Source: Flavobacterium sp. LPB0248
GTDB taxonomy: Bacteria; Bacteroidota; Bacteroidia; Flavobacteriales; Flavobacteriaceae
Direction of reading: 5' to 3'
Length of the DNA: 64,000 nt
NCBI RefSeq assembly: GCF_013388355.1
Contig: NZ_CP058246.1
Span: 558,001-622,000 of the forward strand
Positions 25,868 through 34,342 of this stretch are shown here, one piece after another. Each line of letters begins with the position of its first letter. The first letter of the stretch is position 1. The translations under genes were made by a program, and so were the position numbers. Under the pieces are notes generated by a model, which made no database searches, was not told where the DNA came from, and saw only the letters and a list, made by a program, of their open reading frames with translations.

Positions 25868-26190
25868 TTCAATTATTGAAGTTAGAGTTAAAAATTAAAG
25901 CATATTGATTCGTTTGAAATCCAGAATTGAATCCAATAAAATTAAGCAAAATAGAAGTAACATTCTCAAAATCAAAAACTTGATTAAGAAAATTTACAAA
26001 ATAATAAATACTTTTAGGATATGTTTGTCCAATGGACAAATTATGTGATTTCAAAATGAAAAATGGATATGAATAAATATACGGCTATAAAACTCAGTGA
26101 ACACTATAGAGATAGTGTCCGTACTTCGGGAGAAGTAATCGGTGAGTTTGTCCGTGACAAAGAAGTTATATGTAAACTTATTTTATTCAT
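25868..26190 (-). ncRNA. Candidate structured mRNA leader of the arginine operon
   Basis: About 320 nt separate the predicted transcription start (near 26190) from the GNAT start codon. Within 26090-26161, which looks GC-richer than its surroundings, I see hairpin A (TTTGTC/GACAAA, 26147-26161), hairpin B (TACTTC/GAAGTA, 26122-26137) and hairpin C (ACACTAT/ATAGTGT, 26101-26118). A closing helix TGAGTTT/AAACTCA (26143-26149 with 26090-26096) would enclose B and C as a three-way junction. The closing helix shares three bases with hairpin A, so the two folds exclude each other. A second TTTGTCC/GGACAAA hairpin lies at 26024-26040. No terminator is seen. This is inference from pairing only. Confidence 0.45.
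26104..26190 (-). CDS. Possible 28-codon leader ORF upstream of the arginine operon
   Basis: An ATG at 26190, only about five bases after the promoter -7 box, opens a 28-codon frame (MNKISLHITSLSRTNS, then PITSPEVRTLSL) that stops at 26104. The mRNA could begin exactly at this AUG. It has two Arg and two Pro codons, not enough to be a classic attenuation peptide. The overlap with the hairpins suggests that translation, if it occurs, would change the leader fold. It may also be chance. Confidence 0.25.
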   Translation of the reverse strand: MNKISLHITSLSRTNSPITSPEVRTLSL

Positions 26191-26195
26191 CGGTG

Positions 26196-26224
26196 CAAAA
26201 GTACATTATTTTTTTATTTTCAAA
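26196..26224 (-). promoter_or_regulatory. Strong promoter of the arginine/proline operon
   Basis: On the minus strand TTTG (26224-26221), a 17-nt spacer and TACTTTTG (26203-26196) match the Bacteroidota consensus. It faces the GNAT gene and lies after the M1 peptidase terminator. The expected start of transcription is near 26190. Confidence 0.75.
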
Positions 26225-26279
26225 ACAAAAAATAAAAATTCTAACATTTTTTTTACGTTTTGTGAATATACTAAAAAAC

Positions 26280-26313
26280 AAAACCCGATAATTATTTCTA
26301 ATTGTCGGGTTTT
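26280..26313 (-). terminator. Terminator of the M1 peptidase gene
   Basis: The stem AAAACCCGA (26280-26288) with TCGGGTTTT (26305-26313) is followed on the minus strand by a T-rich stretch. It lies 23 nt after the peptidase stop codon and about 60 nt before the arginine promoter. Confidence 0.85.
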
Positions 26314-26336
26314 CAAGACTTTAAACTTTTAAAATA

Positions 26337-28607
26337 TTACTTTTTTGTAAACGGAATAACTTGCCCATTTCCTATAAGTATCAAATCGAAACCAGTTTTT
26401 GCTTCATTAAACTTGATTTTTAAACCAGCTCTAGCAGATTCGAAAGTATCTTTTTCGTTTGCAACAGGCTCTAATGCAAACTTAGGATAGTTTGGAAGTT
26501 CTGCATTTAAAACACTATTTTTCTCTGTCAATTCAATTGTTAAAGGAGATTTTGCAGTAATGTAGTTTCCTATATACGGATCTAAAATAATATCTTTTTC
26601 TACCTTACCTTTTCCCGCCGTCCAAACATTATTAGACGTATTGTTGTCTGGAAAAGCATTATCTGGATCTAAAGTGATGCTTTCGATCTCTTCAGTCGAA
26701 TTATGTTTGAAAGACCAAGAATTATTTCTCTGCCAAATTTCTACCGGCAAATTAACTCTTGTCACTTTTCCGCTTTTTGTTTTTACATCTAAAACAATTG
26801 GCATAGGCATTTTATCAAAGTTTTCAACTGTGATTACAGCACCTTTAGACGGATCATTTTTTACATATTTCACAGAATTGACACCTTGGTCGAAACGCCA
26901 ATTGTTTACATACCAGCTTCTCCAGAACCAGCTTAAATCTTCTCCTGCTACATTTTCCATAGATCTAAAGAAATCGTCTGGTTGCGGATGTTTGTATGCC
27001 CAACGTTGAATATAAGTTCTAAAAGCAGTATCAAAACGTTCTTTCCCTAAAATTTGCTCTCTTAAAATAACTAAACCTGCACTTGGTTTAAAGTAGCATA
27101 ACATACCAATATTAGCTTCCTTCATGTTGTCAGGAGAACTCATAATCGTTTCTAAGTCAGGTCTAGTAAAAGGTTCTGCCATATCATGTAAATTTGTTGG
27201 CCCTTCTTTATATTCACCATTGTTAAATGCAGCAGTACTTAATGAGTTAATGAAAGTATTAAATCCTTCATCCATCCAAGCAAATAATCTTTCGTTTGAC
27301 CCTACGATCATTGGGAACCAGATATGACCAAATTCGTGATCTGTAACTCCCCAAAGATCTTGTCCTTTAGATTTCCATCCACAGAAAACAATTCCAGGAT
27401 ATTCCATTCCTCCTTCATTCCCCGCAACGTTTGTCGCTACTGGATAAGGATATTCGAACCATTGTTTTGAATAATGCTCGATTGATGCTTTTACATATTC
27501 TGTAGAACGCCCGTAAGCACCTTGCCCGGCACTTTCAACAGGATAAGCAGATAATGCTAATGCTTTTTTACCGCTAGGAAGATTAATTTTTGCTCCATCT
27601 AATATAAAAGCTGGAGATGATGCCCAAGAGAAATCACGTGCATTTTTAATTTTATAATGCCATGTTTTATCTGTTCCACCATTTGCATTTGAGGCTGAAT
27701 TTACTTCTTGCTCAGAACGAATTGTTACCGTTTTATCATTGTTTGCTGCATCTTTATATTTTTTGAAATGATCTGCAGAAAGCACTTCCTGACCATTTAA
27801 TAATTCACCAGAAGCAACTACAAAGTGATTCCCAGGAACGGTTAATTTTACATCGAAATCGCCATATTCTAGATAAAACTCAGATGCACCTAAATAAGGC
27901 GCTGTATTCCATCCTCTCACATCATCGTACACGCACATACGTGGATACCATTGTGCAATTGTAAAGATTTTTCCGTTTTTAGTTTCTAAAACCCCCATTC
28001 TATCCGATCCTTCAAAAGGTGCAATGAAAGAGAACTCAATTTTAATTTTTACAGAAGCTCCTTTTGCAGCCAATTCCTGAGGAAGGAAAATCTGCATTCT
28101 AGTATCTGTAACTATATATTTAGCATCAACTTCTGTTTTGTTTTTTCCTCCAGAAATTACCTTTACAGATTTAATTTTATTTCCACCATCAAAAACTTGT
28201 CCTTGAGCACCGTTACGGCTTCCTGTTAAAGGTACAACAGCGTTCCCTCTAGAGTCTTCTTTAAATAAGTTCTGATCTAAATTCAACCAAAGAAAAGATA
28301 ATTTATTTGGACTATTATTAGTATAAGTAATTTCATCTGTCCCTACAATCTCATTTGTAGTTCCATTTAATTTTGCCGTAATCTGGTAATCGGCTCTATT
28401 CTGCCAATATTCTACTCCTGGCTCACCGCTCGCAGTACGGGTTGATGTAGCATTTTTGGTGTAGAAATGAGGTCCAAAGGCATCATGATAATTGTAATTG
28501 TTTACTGGATTTGCTGCTGGTGCTGACGGAGTTTGCTGCGCCCATACTGAAGAAATCCCAAAAAATAAAGCCGCGGTTAAAATGGCTTTTGCAGATTGCT
28601 TTTTCAT
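26337..28607 (-). CDS. Secreted M1 family metallopeptidase
   Basis: This 756-residue zinc peptidase has a signal peptide ([20 protein letters not shown], cleaved after WAQ). The catalytic segment near residue 420 is HEFGH, with the third zinc ligand Glu in WMDEGFNTF 18 residues later, as in gluzincins of the M1 (aminopeptidase N) family. The [10 protein letters not shown] segment corresponds to the GxMEN substrate motif, here GGMEYP, a variant usual in this secreted Bacteroidota subgroup. There is no sorting domain, so it may be periplasmic. I chose the ATG at 28607; eight earlier codons to 28631 precede the basic n-region of the signal. It is monocistronic. Confidence 0.92.
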   Translation of the reverse strand: MKKQSAKAILTAALFFGISSVWAQQTPSAPAANPVNNYNYHDAFGPHFYTKNATSTRTASGEPGVEYWQNRADYQITAKLNGTTNEIVGTDEITYTNNSPNKLSFLWLNLDQNLFKEDSRGNAVVPLTGSRNGAQGQVFDGGNKIKSVKVISGGKNKTEVDAKYIVTDTRMQIFLPQELAAKGASVKIKIEFSFIAPFEGSDRMGVLETKNGKIFTIAQWYPRMCVYDDVRGWNTAPYLGASEFYLEYGDFDVKLTVPGNHFVVASGELLNGQEVLSADHFKKYKDAANNDKTVTIRSEQEVNSASNANGGTDKTWHYKIKNARDFSWASSPAFILDGAKINLPSGKKALALSAYPVESAGQGAYGRSTEYVKASIEHYSKQWFEYPYPVATNVAGNEGGMEYPGIVFCGWKSKGQDLWGVTDHEFGHIWFPMIVGSNERLFAWMDEGFNTFINSLSTAAFNNGEYKEGPTNLHDMAEPFTRPDLETIMSSPDNMKEANIGMLCYFKPSAGLVILREQILGKERFDTAFRTYIQRWAYKHPQPDDFFRSMENVAGEDLSWFWRSWYVNNWRFDQGVNSVKYVKNDPSKGAVITVENFDKMPMPIVLDVKTKSGKVTRVNLPVEIWQRNNSWSFKHNSTEEIESITLDPDNAFPDNNTSNNVWTAGKGKVEKDIILDPYIGNYITAKSPLTIELTEKNSVLNAELPNYPKFALEPVANEKDTFESARAGLKIKFNEAKTGFDLILIGNGQVIPFTKK

Positions 28608-28792
28608 ATTTTTTAGCTGTTTATGTAGCAAATTAATGAAAAAAAAAGCTATTTACAGAGATATTTCAAAACATAAATTCAATTTTAGCAAAATTTTACC
28701 AATAAAATAATTTAAGCCTTTTTCTTAAAAAAATAAATTTTATAAAATATATTTACATCTATTAAAAGAACATTCATTTTAGATTCAACATT

Positions 28793-29644
28793 GTGACTAC
28801 AACTATCTCAAATTCTATATTAAAAGCTTCTATTAAACATGCTGGAGCCGAATTATTTTCTATAAAAAACAATCAAAACAACGAATACATCTGGGAAGGC
28901 AATCCAGATTTTTGGGGTAAGCATTCACCAGTCCTTTTTCCAATTGTAGGAACTTTAAAAAATAACACCTATACAATCAATGAAAAAGAATATCATCTGT
29001 CACGACATGGATTCGCGCGTGACATGGATTTTGAATTGATTGAACAAACAGAGAATAAAGCTGTTTTCTCTCTTAAATCCTCTGCAGAAACATTACAGAA
29101 ATATCCTTTTGAGTTTGAATTACAGCTTATATATACACTTAATGAAAATGCATTAGAACTTGAATACAAAGTAATAAATAACGGAAAAGAAAAAATGCCT
29201 TTTTCACTTGGAGCGCATCCAGCAATCGCACTTCCTGACAATTTTGAAGATTATGCCTTCCAATTCGAAAAAGAAGAAAATTTAAAGTATTACCTTCTTG
29301 AAAACGATTTGATTTCTTCTAAGACCAAAGTTTTAGAAACAAAAGACAATTTAGTTCCTTTAAATTATGAGCTTTTTAAGAATGACGCTTTAATTTTCAA
29401 AACATTAGAATCCAAATCATTGACTATTCTCAACAACTCAAAACCGTATGTAAAAGTTAGCTATAATGATTTTCCAAGTTTAGGAATCTGGACAAAAGAA
29501 AATGCGCCATTTATCTGCATTGAGCCTTGGCTTGGCTATTCAGATACTGATGAAAACACTGGCGATTTATACAAAAAAGAAGGAATTTTGATTTTGGATG
29601 GAAACAAAAATTTCAGTGCAAAATTTAGTATTACTATATTATAA
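28793..29644 (+). CDS. Aldose 1-epimerase family protein (LacX-like)
   Basis: The 283-residue galactose-mutarotase fold has WEGNPDFWGKHSPVLFPIVG at the N-terminal side, the catalytic-type His in LSRHGFARD, and GAHPAI for the second His. LacX-type epimerases act on hexose or hexose-6-phosphate anomers. The start codon is GTG. An acetyltransferase gene follows after nine bases, so they are probably co-transcribed. The exact sugar cannot be inferred. Confidence 0.88.
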   Translation: MTTTISNSILKASIKHAGAELFSIKNNQNNEYIWEGNPDFWGKHSPVLFPIVGTLKNNTYTINEKEYHLSRHGFARDMDFELIEQTENKAVFSLKSSAETLQKYPFEFELQLIYTLNENALELEYKVINNGKEKMPFSLGAHPAIALPDNFEDYAFQFEKEENLKYYLLENDLISSKTKVLETKDNLVPLNYELFKNDALIFKTLESKSLTILNNSKPYVKVSYNDFPSLGIWTKENAPFICIEPWLGYSDTDENTGDLYKKEGILILDGNKNFSAKFSITIL

Positions 29645-29653
29645 CAAAACAAA

Positions 29654-30202
29654 ATGTTAGATTTTAACTTTACTCCATTTCCAATAATAGAAACAGAACG
29701 TTTAATTTTAGACAGACTAACAGATAAAGATGTACAGGAAGTCTTTGAATTACGCTCTAATCCTGAAAACATGAAATATATTCCTAGACCTCTGGCAAAA
29801 GATCATGAGGATGCTTTGGAGCTCATTAGAATGATTGATGAAAAAATTGATACTAATGAAGGAATAAACTGGAGTGTCCGATTTAAAAATGATTCTAAAT
29901 TAATTGGAATTATTGGATATTACAGAATGCAACCAGAAAATTACCGCGCTGAAATTGGCTACATTCTTTCACCCGATCATCATGGAAAAGGAATTGTAAC
30001 AGAAGCAGTAAACCAACTGATTAAATATGGTTTCGAAGATTTAAAACTACATTCAATTGAAGCTGTAATTGATCCAGAAAATTATGCCTCTGAAAAGGTA
30101 TTGCAAAAATGTGGCTTTATAAAAGAAGCTCATCTAAAAGAAGTAGAATTTTGGGACGGAAAATTTATAGATAAGGTAATTTACTCATTATTAGAAAAGT
30201 AG
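29654..30202 (+). CDS. GNAT N-acetyltransferase, RimJ/RimL type
   Basis: This 182-residue acetyltransferase opens with IETERLILDRLTDKD, typical of the RimJ/RimL group. It has GYILSPDHHGKGIVTEAVNQLIKYGF as its acetyl-CoA motif and ends ASEKVLQKCGFIKEAHLKE. Members acetylate protein N-termini or small amines. It is nine bases after the epimerase gene. The substrate is unknown. Confidence 0.88.
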   Translation: MLDFNFTPFPIIETERLILDRLTDKDVQEVFELRSNPENMKYIPRPLAKDHEDALELIRMIDEKIDTNEGINWSVRFKNDSKLIGIIGYYRMQPENYRAEIGYILSPDHHGKGIVTEAVNQLIKYGFEDLKLHSIEAVIDPENYASEKVLQKCGFIKEAHLKEVEFWDGKFIDKVIYSLLEK

Positions 30203-30257
30203 AGTTTTATACTTGTTAAAAAAATCTTATAGACAATAGTTATCTACCATTATACGT

Positions 30258-30265
30258 TATATTTG
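30258..30265 (+). promoter_or_regulatory. Possible promoter of the DUF3575 gene
   Basis: TATATTTG fits TAnnTTTG, 50 nt before the ATG. No TTG -33 box is visible at the usual distance. Confidence 0.4.
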
Positions 30266-30315
30266 CGCTCAAAATCAGCAAAAAAAGAGCTGCTTTTAAA
30301 TTCCAAAAATATCTT

Positions 30316-30870
30316 ATGAAAAAATTATTCGCCCTACTTGTTCTTTTATTTTGTGTGCAAATGCAAAGTCAGACTTTTGTGAAATTTAATGGAGCTACAG
30401 CTTTGTTGGCTATCCCTAACATTGGCATTGAAACCAGTATAGGAGAAAAAACAACTTTTAGCACCGATGTAATGGCTTCATTTTGGGAGTCTTTTAATGG
30501 CCATAGCCCTATGAAGTTTGTTACTGTTACTCCCGAAATTCGTTATCATTTTAAAGAAAAGTACAATGGTTTTTATGCAGGTGCGCATATAGGTTTTGAC
30601 AAGTACGAAATACAAAAGTGGAACTATTGGGGTAGCAACCATTACGAAGATGGTTTTGGCTACAGACTTGGCGCTACAGTAGGTTACAATCTAAAACTAA
30701 GCGATAAATTTTTACTTGACTTTTTTGTAGGTGGTGGATGGCACCAAGGATTTTATCACGGATACTATAATGACGGAACTCCAGGAAGATATGAAAAAGC
30801 AGTACACTGGAACAAAAGTGGTGAGTGGCTACCGTATCGTGGCGGAGTTATGATTTCATACAAATTATAA
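30316..30870 (+). CDS. DUF3575-like outer membrane beta-barrel protein
   Basis: The 184-residue protein has a signal peptide (MKKLFALLVLLFCVQMQS) and alternating aromatic/hydrophobic strands: FVKFNGATALLAIPNIGIE, TPEIRYHF, GFYAGAHIGFDKYEI, GYRLGATVGYNL, LDFFVGGGWHQGFYHG and GVMISYKL at the very C-terminus. This fits an eight-stranded outer-membrane barrel of the DUF3575 type. The role is unknown. It has its own promoter-like box; the next gene is convergent and ends two bases away. Confidence 0.8.
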   Translation: MKKLFALLVLLFCVQMQSQTFVKFNGATALLAIPNIGIETSIGEKTTFSTDVMASFWESFNGHSPMKFVTVTPEIRYHFKEKYNGFYAGAHIGFDKYEIQKWNYWGSNHYEDGFGYRLGATVGYNLKLSDKFLLDFFVGGGWHQGFYHGYYNDGTPGRYEKAVHWNKSGEWLPYRGGVMISYKL

Positions 30871-30871
30871 A

Positions 30872-31096
30872 TCAGCTTAACTTAAGAAGTGTTTTGATGT
30901 AAAGCTCCTCTACTTTCTTACGAGCCCAATCTGTTTTTCTTAAAAAAGTAAGACTTGATTTTACACTTGGATTTGAAATAAAGCATTTTATCGGAATTAG
31001 TTCGCCTAAAGTATCAAACCCATAATAATTGACTAAGGTTTCGACAACTTTTTGAAGTGTAATTCCGTGTAAAGGATCTTTAGATTGATTTTGCAT
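30872..31096 (-). CDS. VF530 family (DUF2132) small DNA-binding-like protein
   Basis: The 74-residue protein contains the family core DPLHGITLQKVVETLVNYYG, then LGELIPIKCFISNPSVKSSL and FLRKTDWARKKVEELYI. VF530 proteins are small all-helical proteins with a SAP-like fold and a presumed nucleic-acid role. I took the ATG at 31096 (MQNQSKDPLHG); 13 codons before it overlap a hairpin and do not look like the family. It is monocistronic. Confidence 0.87.
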   Translation of the reverse strand: MQNQSKDPLHGITLQKVVETLVNYYGFDTLGELIPIKCFISNPSVKSSLTFLRKTDWARKKVEELYIKTLLKLS

Positions 31097-31120
31097 TTTA
31101 TACTTTTTAAATAATATCAA

Positions 31121-31149
31121 AAGACCGTACTTCAAAAAAGTACGGTCTT
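31121..31149 (-). terminator. Bidirectional terminator upstream of the VF530 gene
   Basis: A 12-bp stem (AAGACCGTACTT with AAGTACGGTCTT) has a five-base loop. A run of seven T follows on the plus side and a short T run on the minus side. It ends the minus-strand barrel gene (stop at 31203). Confidence 0.88.
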
Positions 31150-31202
31150 CTTTTTTTGCAAAATTACTAAAAGAATTTTACGTTAATCAAATAAAGAATA
31201 AA

Positions 31203-31859
31203 TTAGAATATAAATTTAAAACCTACAGAAATTGGAGTTGTTAAATTTGAAGCACTTCCACCTAAAGCTGTATTATAATAAGAATCAACATTGGCAACAT
31301 GAGCTAATCCAAAATTTGTAACAGTGGTTTTCTCTCCATTCTCTGGCTTTAGAGTTGTAGAAGTAAAGTTTGCCAAATCATAAGAGAACTCAACTGAGAA
31401 ATTCTTAGTTACAAAATAATCCAAACCTCCTGATACAGAAACCCCAACTTGATTTACTTTTAAGTTGCTTTCTTTTTCTTTCCCAGTGATAACAGGTATC
31501 GCAGCTTGTCCGAAGAAATATAAAGAACCCGCTACATTCCAATATTTTCTAACTAAAGGCTGAAAAACAAATAAATCTGTTTTAGCAAGTGTTTTAACAT
31601 CTGTACTTCCTTGCGGATACCCATCTGATTTAATATTAATATAGCCTATTCCTGCACCTACAGCCACAGATGGCGTAATAAATGTTCCTACAATTGGAAG
31701 CACCGATAAATTAGTTCCTTTTACATCTCCACTTTTAGTTTGCTGATAACCAAACTGAGAAGTTGCAAACCAAGCTCCTTTTAACCCTTGAGACGAATCT
31801 TGAGCTTTAGCAGTTAAACCGATTAACACCATACTCACTAATGTTACAATCTTTTTCAT
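31203..31859 (-). CDS. Outer membrane beta-barrel protein
   Basis: The 218-residue protein has a signal peptide (ending LTAKAQ) and amphipathic strands: GAWFATSQFGYQQTKSGD, VAVGAGIGYINIKSDG, LVRKYWNVAGSLYFFGQAAI, VSVSGGLDYFVTKNFSVEFS and the terminal strand PISVGFKFIF with a C-terminal Phe. This pattern fits the OMP_b-brl family of small porin-like barrels. Substrate and role are unknown. The gene stands alone, between VF530 and smpB. Confidence 0.83.
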   Translation of the reverse strand: MKKIVTLVSMVLIGLTAKAQDSSQGLKGAWFATSQFGYQQTKSGDVKGTNLSVLPIVGTFITPSVAVGAGIGYINIKSDGYPQGSTDVKTLAKTDLFVFQPLVRKYWNVAGSLYFFGQAAIPVITGKEKESNLKVNQVGVSVSGGLDYFVTKNFSVEFSYDLANFTSTTLKPENGEKTTVTNFGLAHVANVDSYYNTALGGSASNLTTPISVGFKFIF

Positions 31860-31985
31860 TTTATTTTGTTTTTTTAATTACAAGGCAAACTTATAGGTAA
31901 GTTTTTTCCTTAATACTGATTAAAATCATAGATTAAAAAAAATCTTTAATTATCTTTAACTGCTACATTATTTTCAATTTTGTTT

Positions 31986-31993
31986 TACATTTG
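31986..31993 (+). promoter_or_regulatory. Promoter -7 element of smpB
   Basis: TACATTTG fits TAnnTTTG. It ends only five bases before the smpB ATG, so the transcript would be almost leaderless. No TTG -33 box is evident. Confidence 0.5.
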
Positions 31994-31998
31994 CAACT

Positions 31999-32454
31999 AT
32001 GATAAAATCAGTCAATATACTTAACAAAAGAGCCCGATTCGATTACGAAATAATCGATACTTATACTGCTGGAATTGTTTTGGCAGGAACAGAAATTAAA
32101 TCTATACGTTTAGGAAAAGCAAATATTACCGAAAGCTTCTGTGAGTTTAGTGGCATGGAACTTTTTGCTATTAATACTTATATTGAAGAATATTCTTTTG
32201 GAAATCAATTCAATCATAAATCCAGAAGCGAAAGAAAATTGCTTTTAAATAAAAAAGAATTAAAAACACTTCATAAAAATGTTCAGGCAAAAGGTTTAAC
32301 TATCGTGCCTTTAAAGCTATTTACAAACGAAAAAGGTTTGGCAAAACTACAAATCGGTCTTTGTAAAGGAAAAAAGAATTACGACAAACGTGAATCTTTA
32401 AAAGAACAAGACACCAAACGTGATTTAGATCGCATTAAAAAAGCTTATAATTAA
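31999..32454 (+). CDS. smpB: SsrA-binding protein SmpB
   Basis: SmpB binds tmRNA and brings it to stalled ribosomes. The 151-residue protein shows the OB-fold core [50 protein letters not shown], and the basic C-terminal tail [18 protein letters not shown] that enters the decoding centre. The length is normal. It lies five bases after a -7 box and may be translated from a leaderless mRNA. The tmRNA gene is not in this window. Confidence 0.97.
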   Translation: MIKSVNILNKRARFDYEIIDTYTAGIVLAGTEIKSIRLGKANITESFCEFSGMELFAINTYIEEYSFGNQFNHKSRSERKLLLNKKELKTLHKNVQAKGLTIVPLKLFTNEKGLAKLQIGLCKGKKNYDKRESLKEQDTKRDLDRIKKAYN

Positions 32455-32535
32455 AACCAAATTTAATTTTCTCTAAATGATACATTTATAATATTTTATC
32501 GTTATTTTTATTACAAAATAATTTAACTGTAAAAT

Positions 32536-33174
32536 ATGAAAAAGTACTTAGTTTTGTTTTTCGCTATAGCAGCGTTTTCAAGTTGCGGCAGTAATACATC
32601 TATTGTAAACAGCTGGAGAGATCCAGATGTAACAATTACACAAGAACAATTTAAAAAAGTTTTGGTGGTAGCTTTAGTCAAAGATGAAGCTTCGAGACGA
32701 ATCATCGAAAACAGAATTGCTGCTGGCAATCCGGTATTTAAAACTTCGTATCAGTATTTAAATGCAACCTCTGAATTATCACAAGAACAAAAACTAAAGG
32801 TTTTACAAGACGAAAACTTTGACGGCGTAATTAGTATGCGTTTGGTCAGTAAAGAAAAAGAAGTTAATTATGTTCCCGGCACTTATACAGGAATGTATTA
32901 TGGCGGTTTTGACGGAATGTATACAGGCATGTATGGATACGGTTTTGGGAACTGGTATGGCATGTATTCTCCAAACTTTTATGACCCAGGTTATTACCAA
33001 GAGACTACTTCTTACATGGTGGAAACCAATGTGTTTTCATTAAAACAAAATAAATTAATCTGGACAGGAACTACAGAATCACAATATGTAACCGATTTAG
33101 GACAAACAGTAGACGCGATTATGCAAACTGTAGTAAAGGAAATGCGTAAAGATGGTTCTCTACCTCCTAAATAA
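32536..33174 (+). CDS. DUF4136 lipoprotein
   Basis: The 212-residue protein has a lipoprotein signal (lipobox AFSSCG, Cys near residue 17). The DUF4136 core is INSWRDP-like (IVNSWRDPD), KVLVVALVKDEASRRIIENR and FDGVISMRLVSKEKEV. A Tyr/Gly/Met-rich low-complexity insert (GMYYGGFDGMYTGMYGYG) fills about residues 118-150. It ends with the conserved LIWTGTTES and VKEMRKDG segments. No export signal of the surface type follows the Cys, so the periplasmic face is more likely. Function is unknown. Confidence 0.85.
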   Translation: MKKYLVLFFAIAAFSSCGSNTSIVNSWRDPDVTITQEQFKKVLVVALVKDEASRRIIENRIAAGNPVFKTSYQYLNATSELSQEQKLKVLQDENFDGVISMRLVSKEKEVNYVPGTYTGMYYGGFDGMYTGMYGYGFGNWYGMYSPNFYDPGYYQETTSYMVETNVFSLKQNKLIWTGTTESQYVTDLGQTVDAIMQTVVKEMRKDGSLPPK

Positions 33175-33183
33175 AATAAAAAT

Positions 33184-33209
33184 AAAAGCAACTTAAAAAT
33201 GTTGCTTTT
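33184..33209 (+). terminator. Terminator of the DUF4136 gene
   Basis: The stem AAAAGCAAC/GTTGCTTTT has an eight-base loop and is followed by more T. It lies nine bases after the stop codon. Confidence 0.85.
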
Positions 33210-33229
33210 TTTATGATTAACTTTATGAC

Positions 33230-33237
33230 TATTTTTG
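33230..33237 (+). promoter_or_regulatory. Possible promoter of the Fic gene
   Basis: TATTTTTG fits TAnnTTTG, 24 nt before the ATG. The nearest TTG is 25 nt upstream, slightly too far. Confidence 0.4.
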
Positions 33238-33261
33238 TCAAGACTATAATTTTCATCAAAA

Positions 33262-34311
33262 ATGAAATCACTTTTAAAAAATGCAAGAGAGCAAAAAGGT
33301 CTTAAAACCCGTGAGTTGGCTCAACTGGCGGGAATAGATCAAGCATTAATCAGTAAATTTGAATCGGGAACGCGTAAACCAACAAAAGAACAAATTTCAA
33401 AACTAGCCCAGCTTTTAGAAATTGATTACGAAACTTTAATGATTGCCTGGCTTAAAGAAAAAATTCTTTATGAAATTGGCGATGAAGAATTTGCTTTGAA
33501 AGCATTAAAAGTTACTGAAGACGAAATCAAATACAACAAGACAGTCTCTAATCTTAAACTATCTACTTCTTTAGAAAAAATCTTAAAAGAAATTGATCTT
33601 CTAAAAGAAAAATTAGATTCATACAGACAATTCGACAGCTTTAAGATCAAACAAGCATTGGAACTTGAATATACATTTGAAAGCAATAGAATTGAAGGAA
33701 ATACTATGACTCTTCGTGAAACAGATATGGTTATAAATGAAGGTTTAACAATTTCTGGAAAAAGCATGCGAGAGCATCTTGAAGCTATTAATCATCAAGA
33801 AGCAATTGCTTTTATTAAAGATTTAATGAACAAAAACAATTCACTAAACGAGCGCGATCTTTTATCAATTCATAATTTAATTCTAAGAGGAATAATTCCC
33901 GAAGATGCGGGACGATATAGAAAAGTTCAGGTTATGATTCAAGGAAGCACTCACATGCCTCCACAACCTTTAATTGTTCCTCAAGAAATGGAAGAATATT
34001 TTACTTGGTATGAAATCAATAAAAATAAATTGCATCCTGTTATTTTGGCAGCCGAAATGCATGAAAGATTGGTTACAATTCATCCATTTATTGATGGCAA
34101 TGGAAGAACTTCAAGATTAATAATGAATTTAATTTTAATGCAAAAAGGCTATCCGATTGCTAATATTAAAGGAGACTACGAAACCCGAATGCAATATTAT
34201 CAGTCTTTAGAAATTGCTCAGACTAAAAAAGACAAAGACGATTTTTTTCTTTTTATAGCACAAAAAGAAAAAGAAAGTCTGGAAAGATATATTTCAATTC
34301 TTACTCAATAA
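33262..34311 (+). CDS. Fic family AMPylator-like protein with N-terminal XRE helix-turn-helix
   Basis: The 349-residue protein joins a DNA-binding HTH (about 1-62: KGLKTRELAQLAGIDQALIS, KFESGTRKPTKEQISKLAQL) to a Fic domain. The catalytic motif HPFIDGNGRTSRL near residue 273 is complete, with His and Arg present. An upstream inhibitory helix (SNRIEG near 140, matching S/T-xxx-E-G/N) marks a self-inhibited class II Fic. Fic enzymes transfer AMP or another nucleotide to a protein hydroxyl. The HTH may bind its own promoter or a partner gene. No antitoxin-like gene is adjacent; inhibition is within the protein. Confidence 0.92.
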   Translation: MKSLLKNAREQKGLKTRELAQLAGIDQALISKFESGTRKPTKEQISKLAQLLEIDYETLMIAWLKEKILYEIGDEEFALKALKVTEDEIKYNKTVSNLKLSTSLEKILKEIDLLKEKLDSYRQFDSFKIKQALELEYTFESNRIEGNTMTLRETDMVINEGLTISGKSMREHLEAINHQEAIAFIKDLMNKNNSLNERDLLSIHNLILRGIIPEDAGRYRKVQVMIQGSTHMPPQPLIVPQEMEEYFTWYEINKNKLHPVILAAEMHERLVTIHPFIDGNGRTSRLIMNLILMQKGYPIANIKGDYETRMQYYQSLEIAQTKKDKDDFFLFIAQKEKESLERYISILTQ

Positions 34312-34314
34312 AAA

Positions 34315-34338
34315 AAAGCCCAGCTAAAACTGGGCTTT
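34315..34338 (-). terminator. Bidirectional terminator between the Fic gene and pcm
   Basis: The stem AAAGCCCAG/CTGGGCTTT has a six-base loop. A run of A on the plus strand becomes a T run for the minus-strand pcm transcript. Confidence 0.9.
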
Positions 34339-34342
34339 CTCA

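Noticed and set aside
25868-26190. T-box, SAM or other well-known riboswitch in the arginine leader
   Set aside because: None of the conserved boxes I know is visible, and the leader ORF has too few Arg or Pro codons for classic attenuation.
26063-26332. An 89-codon plus-strand reading frame between the arginine and M1 peptidase genes
   Set aside because: It lies opposite the leader of the arginine operon and across its promoter and the M1 terminator. Its translation has an unnatural composition (FFIFKTKNKNSNIFF), and no promoter serves it.
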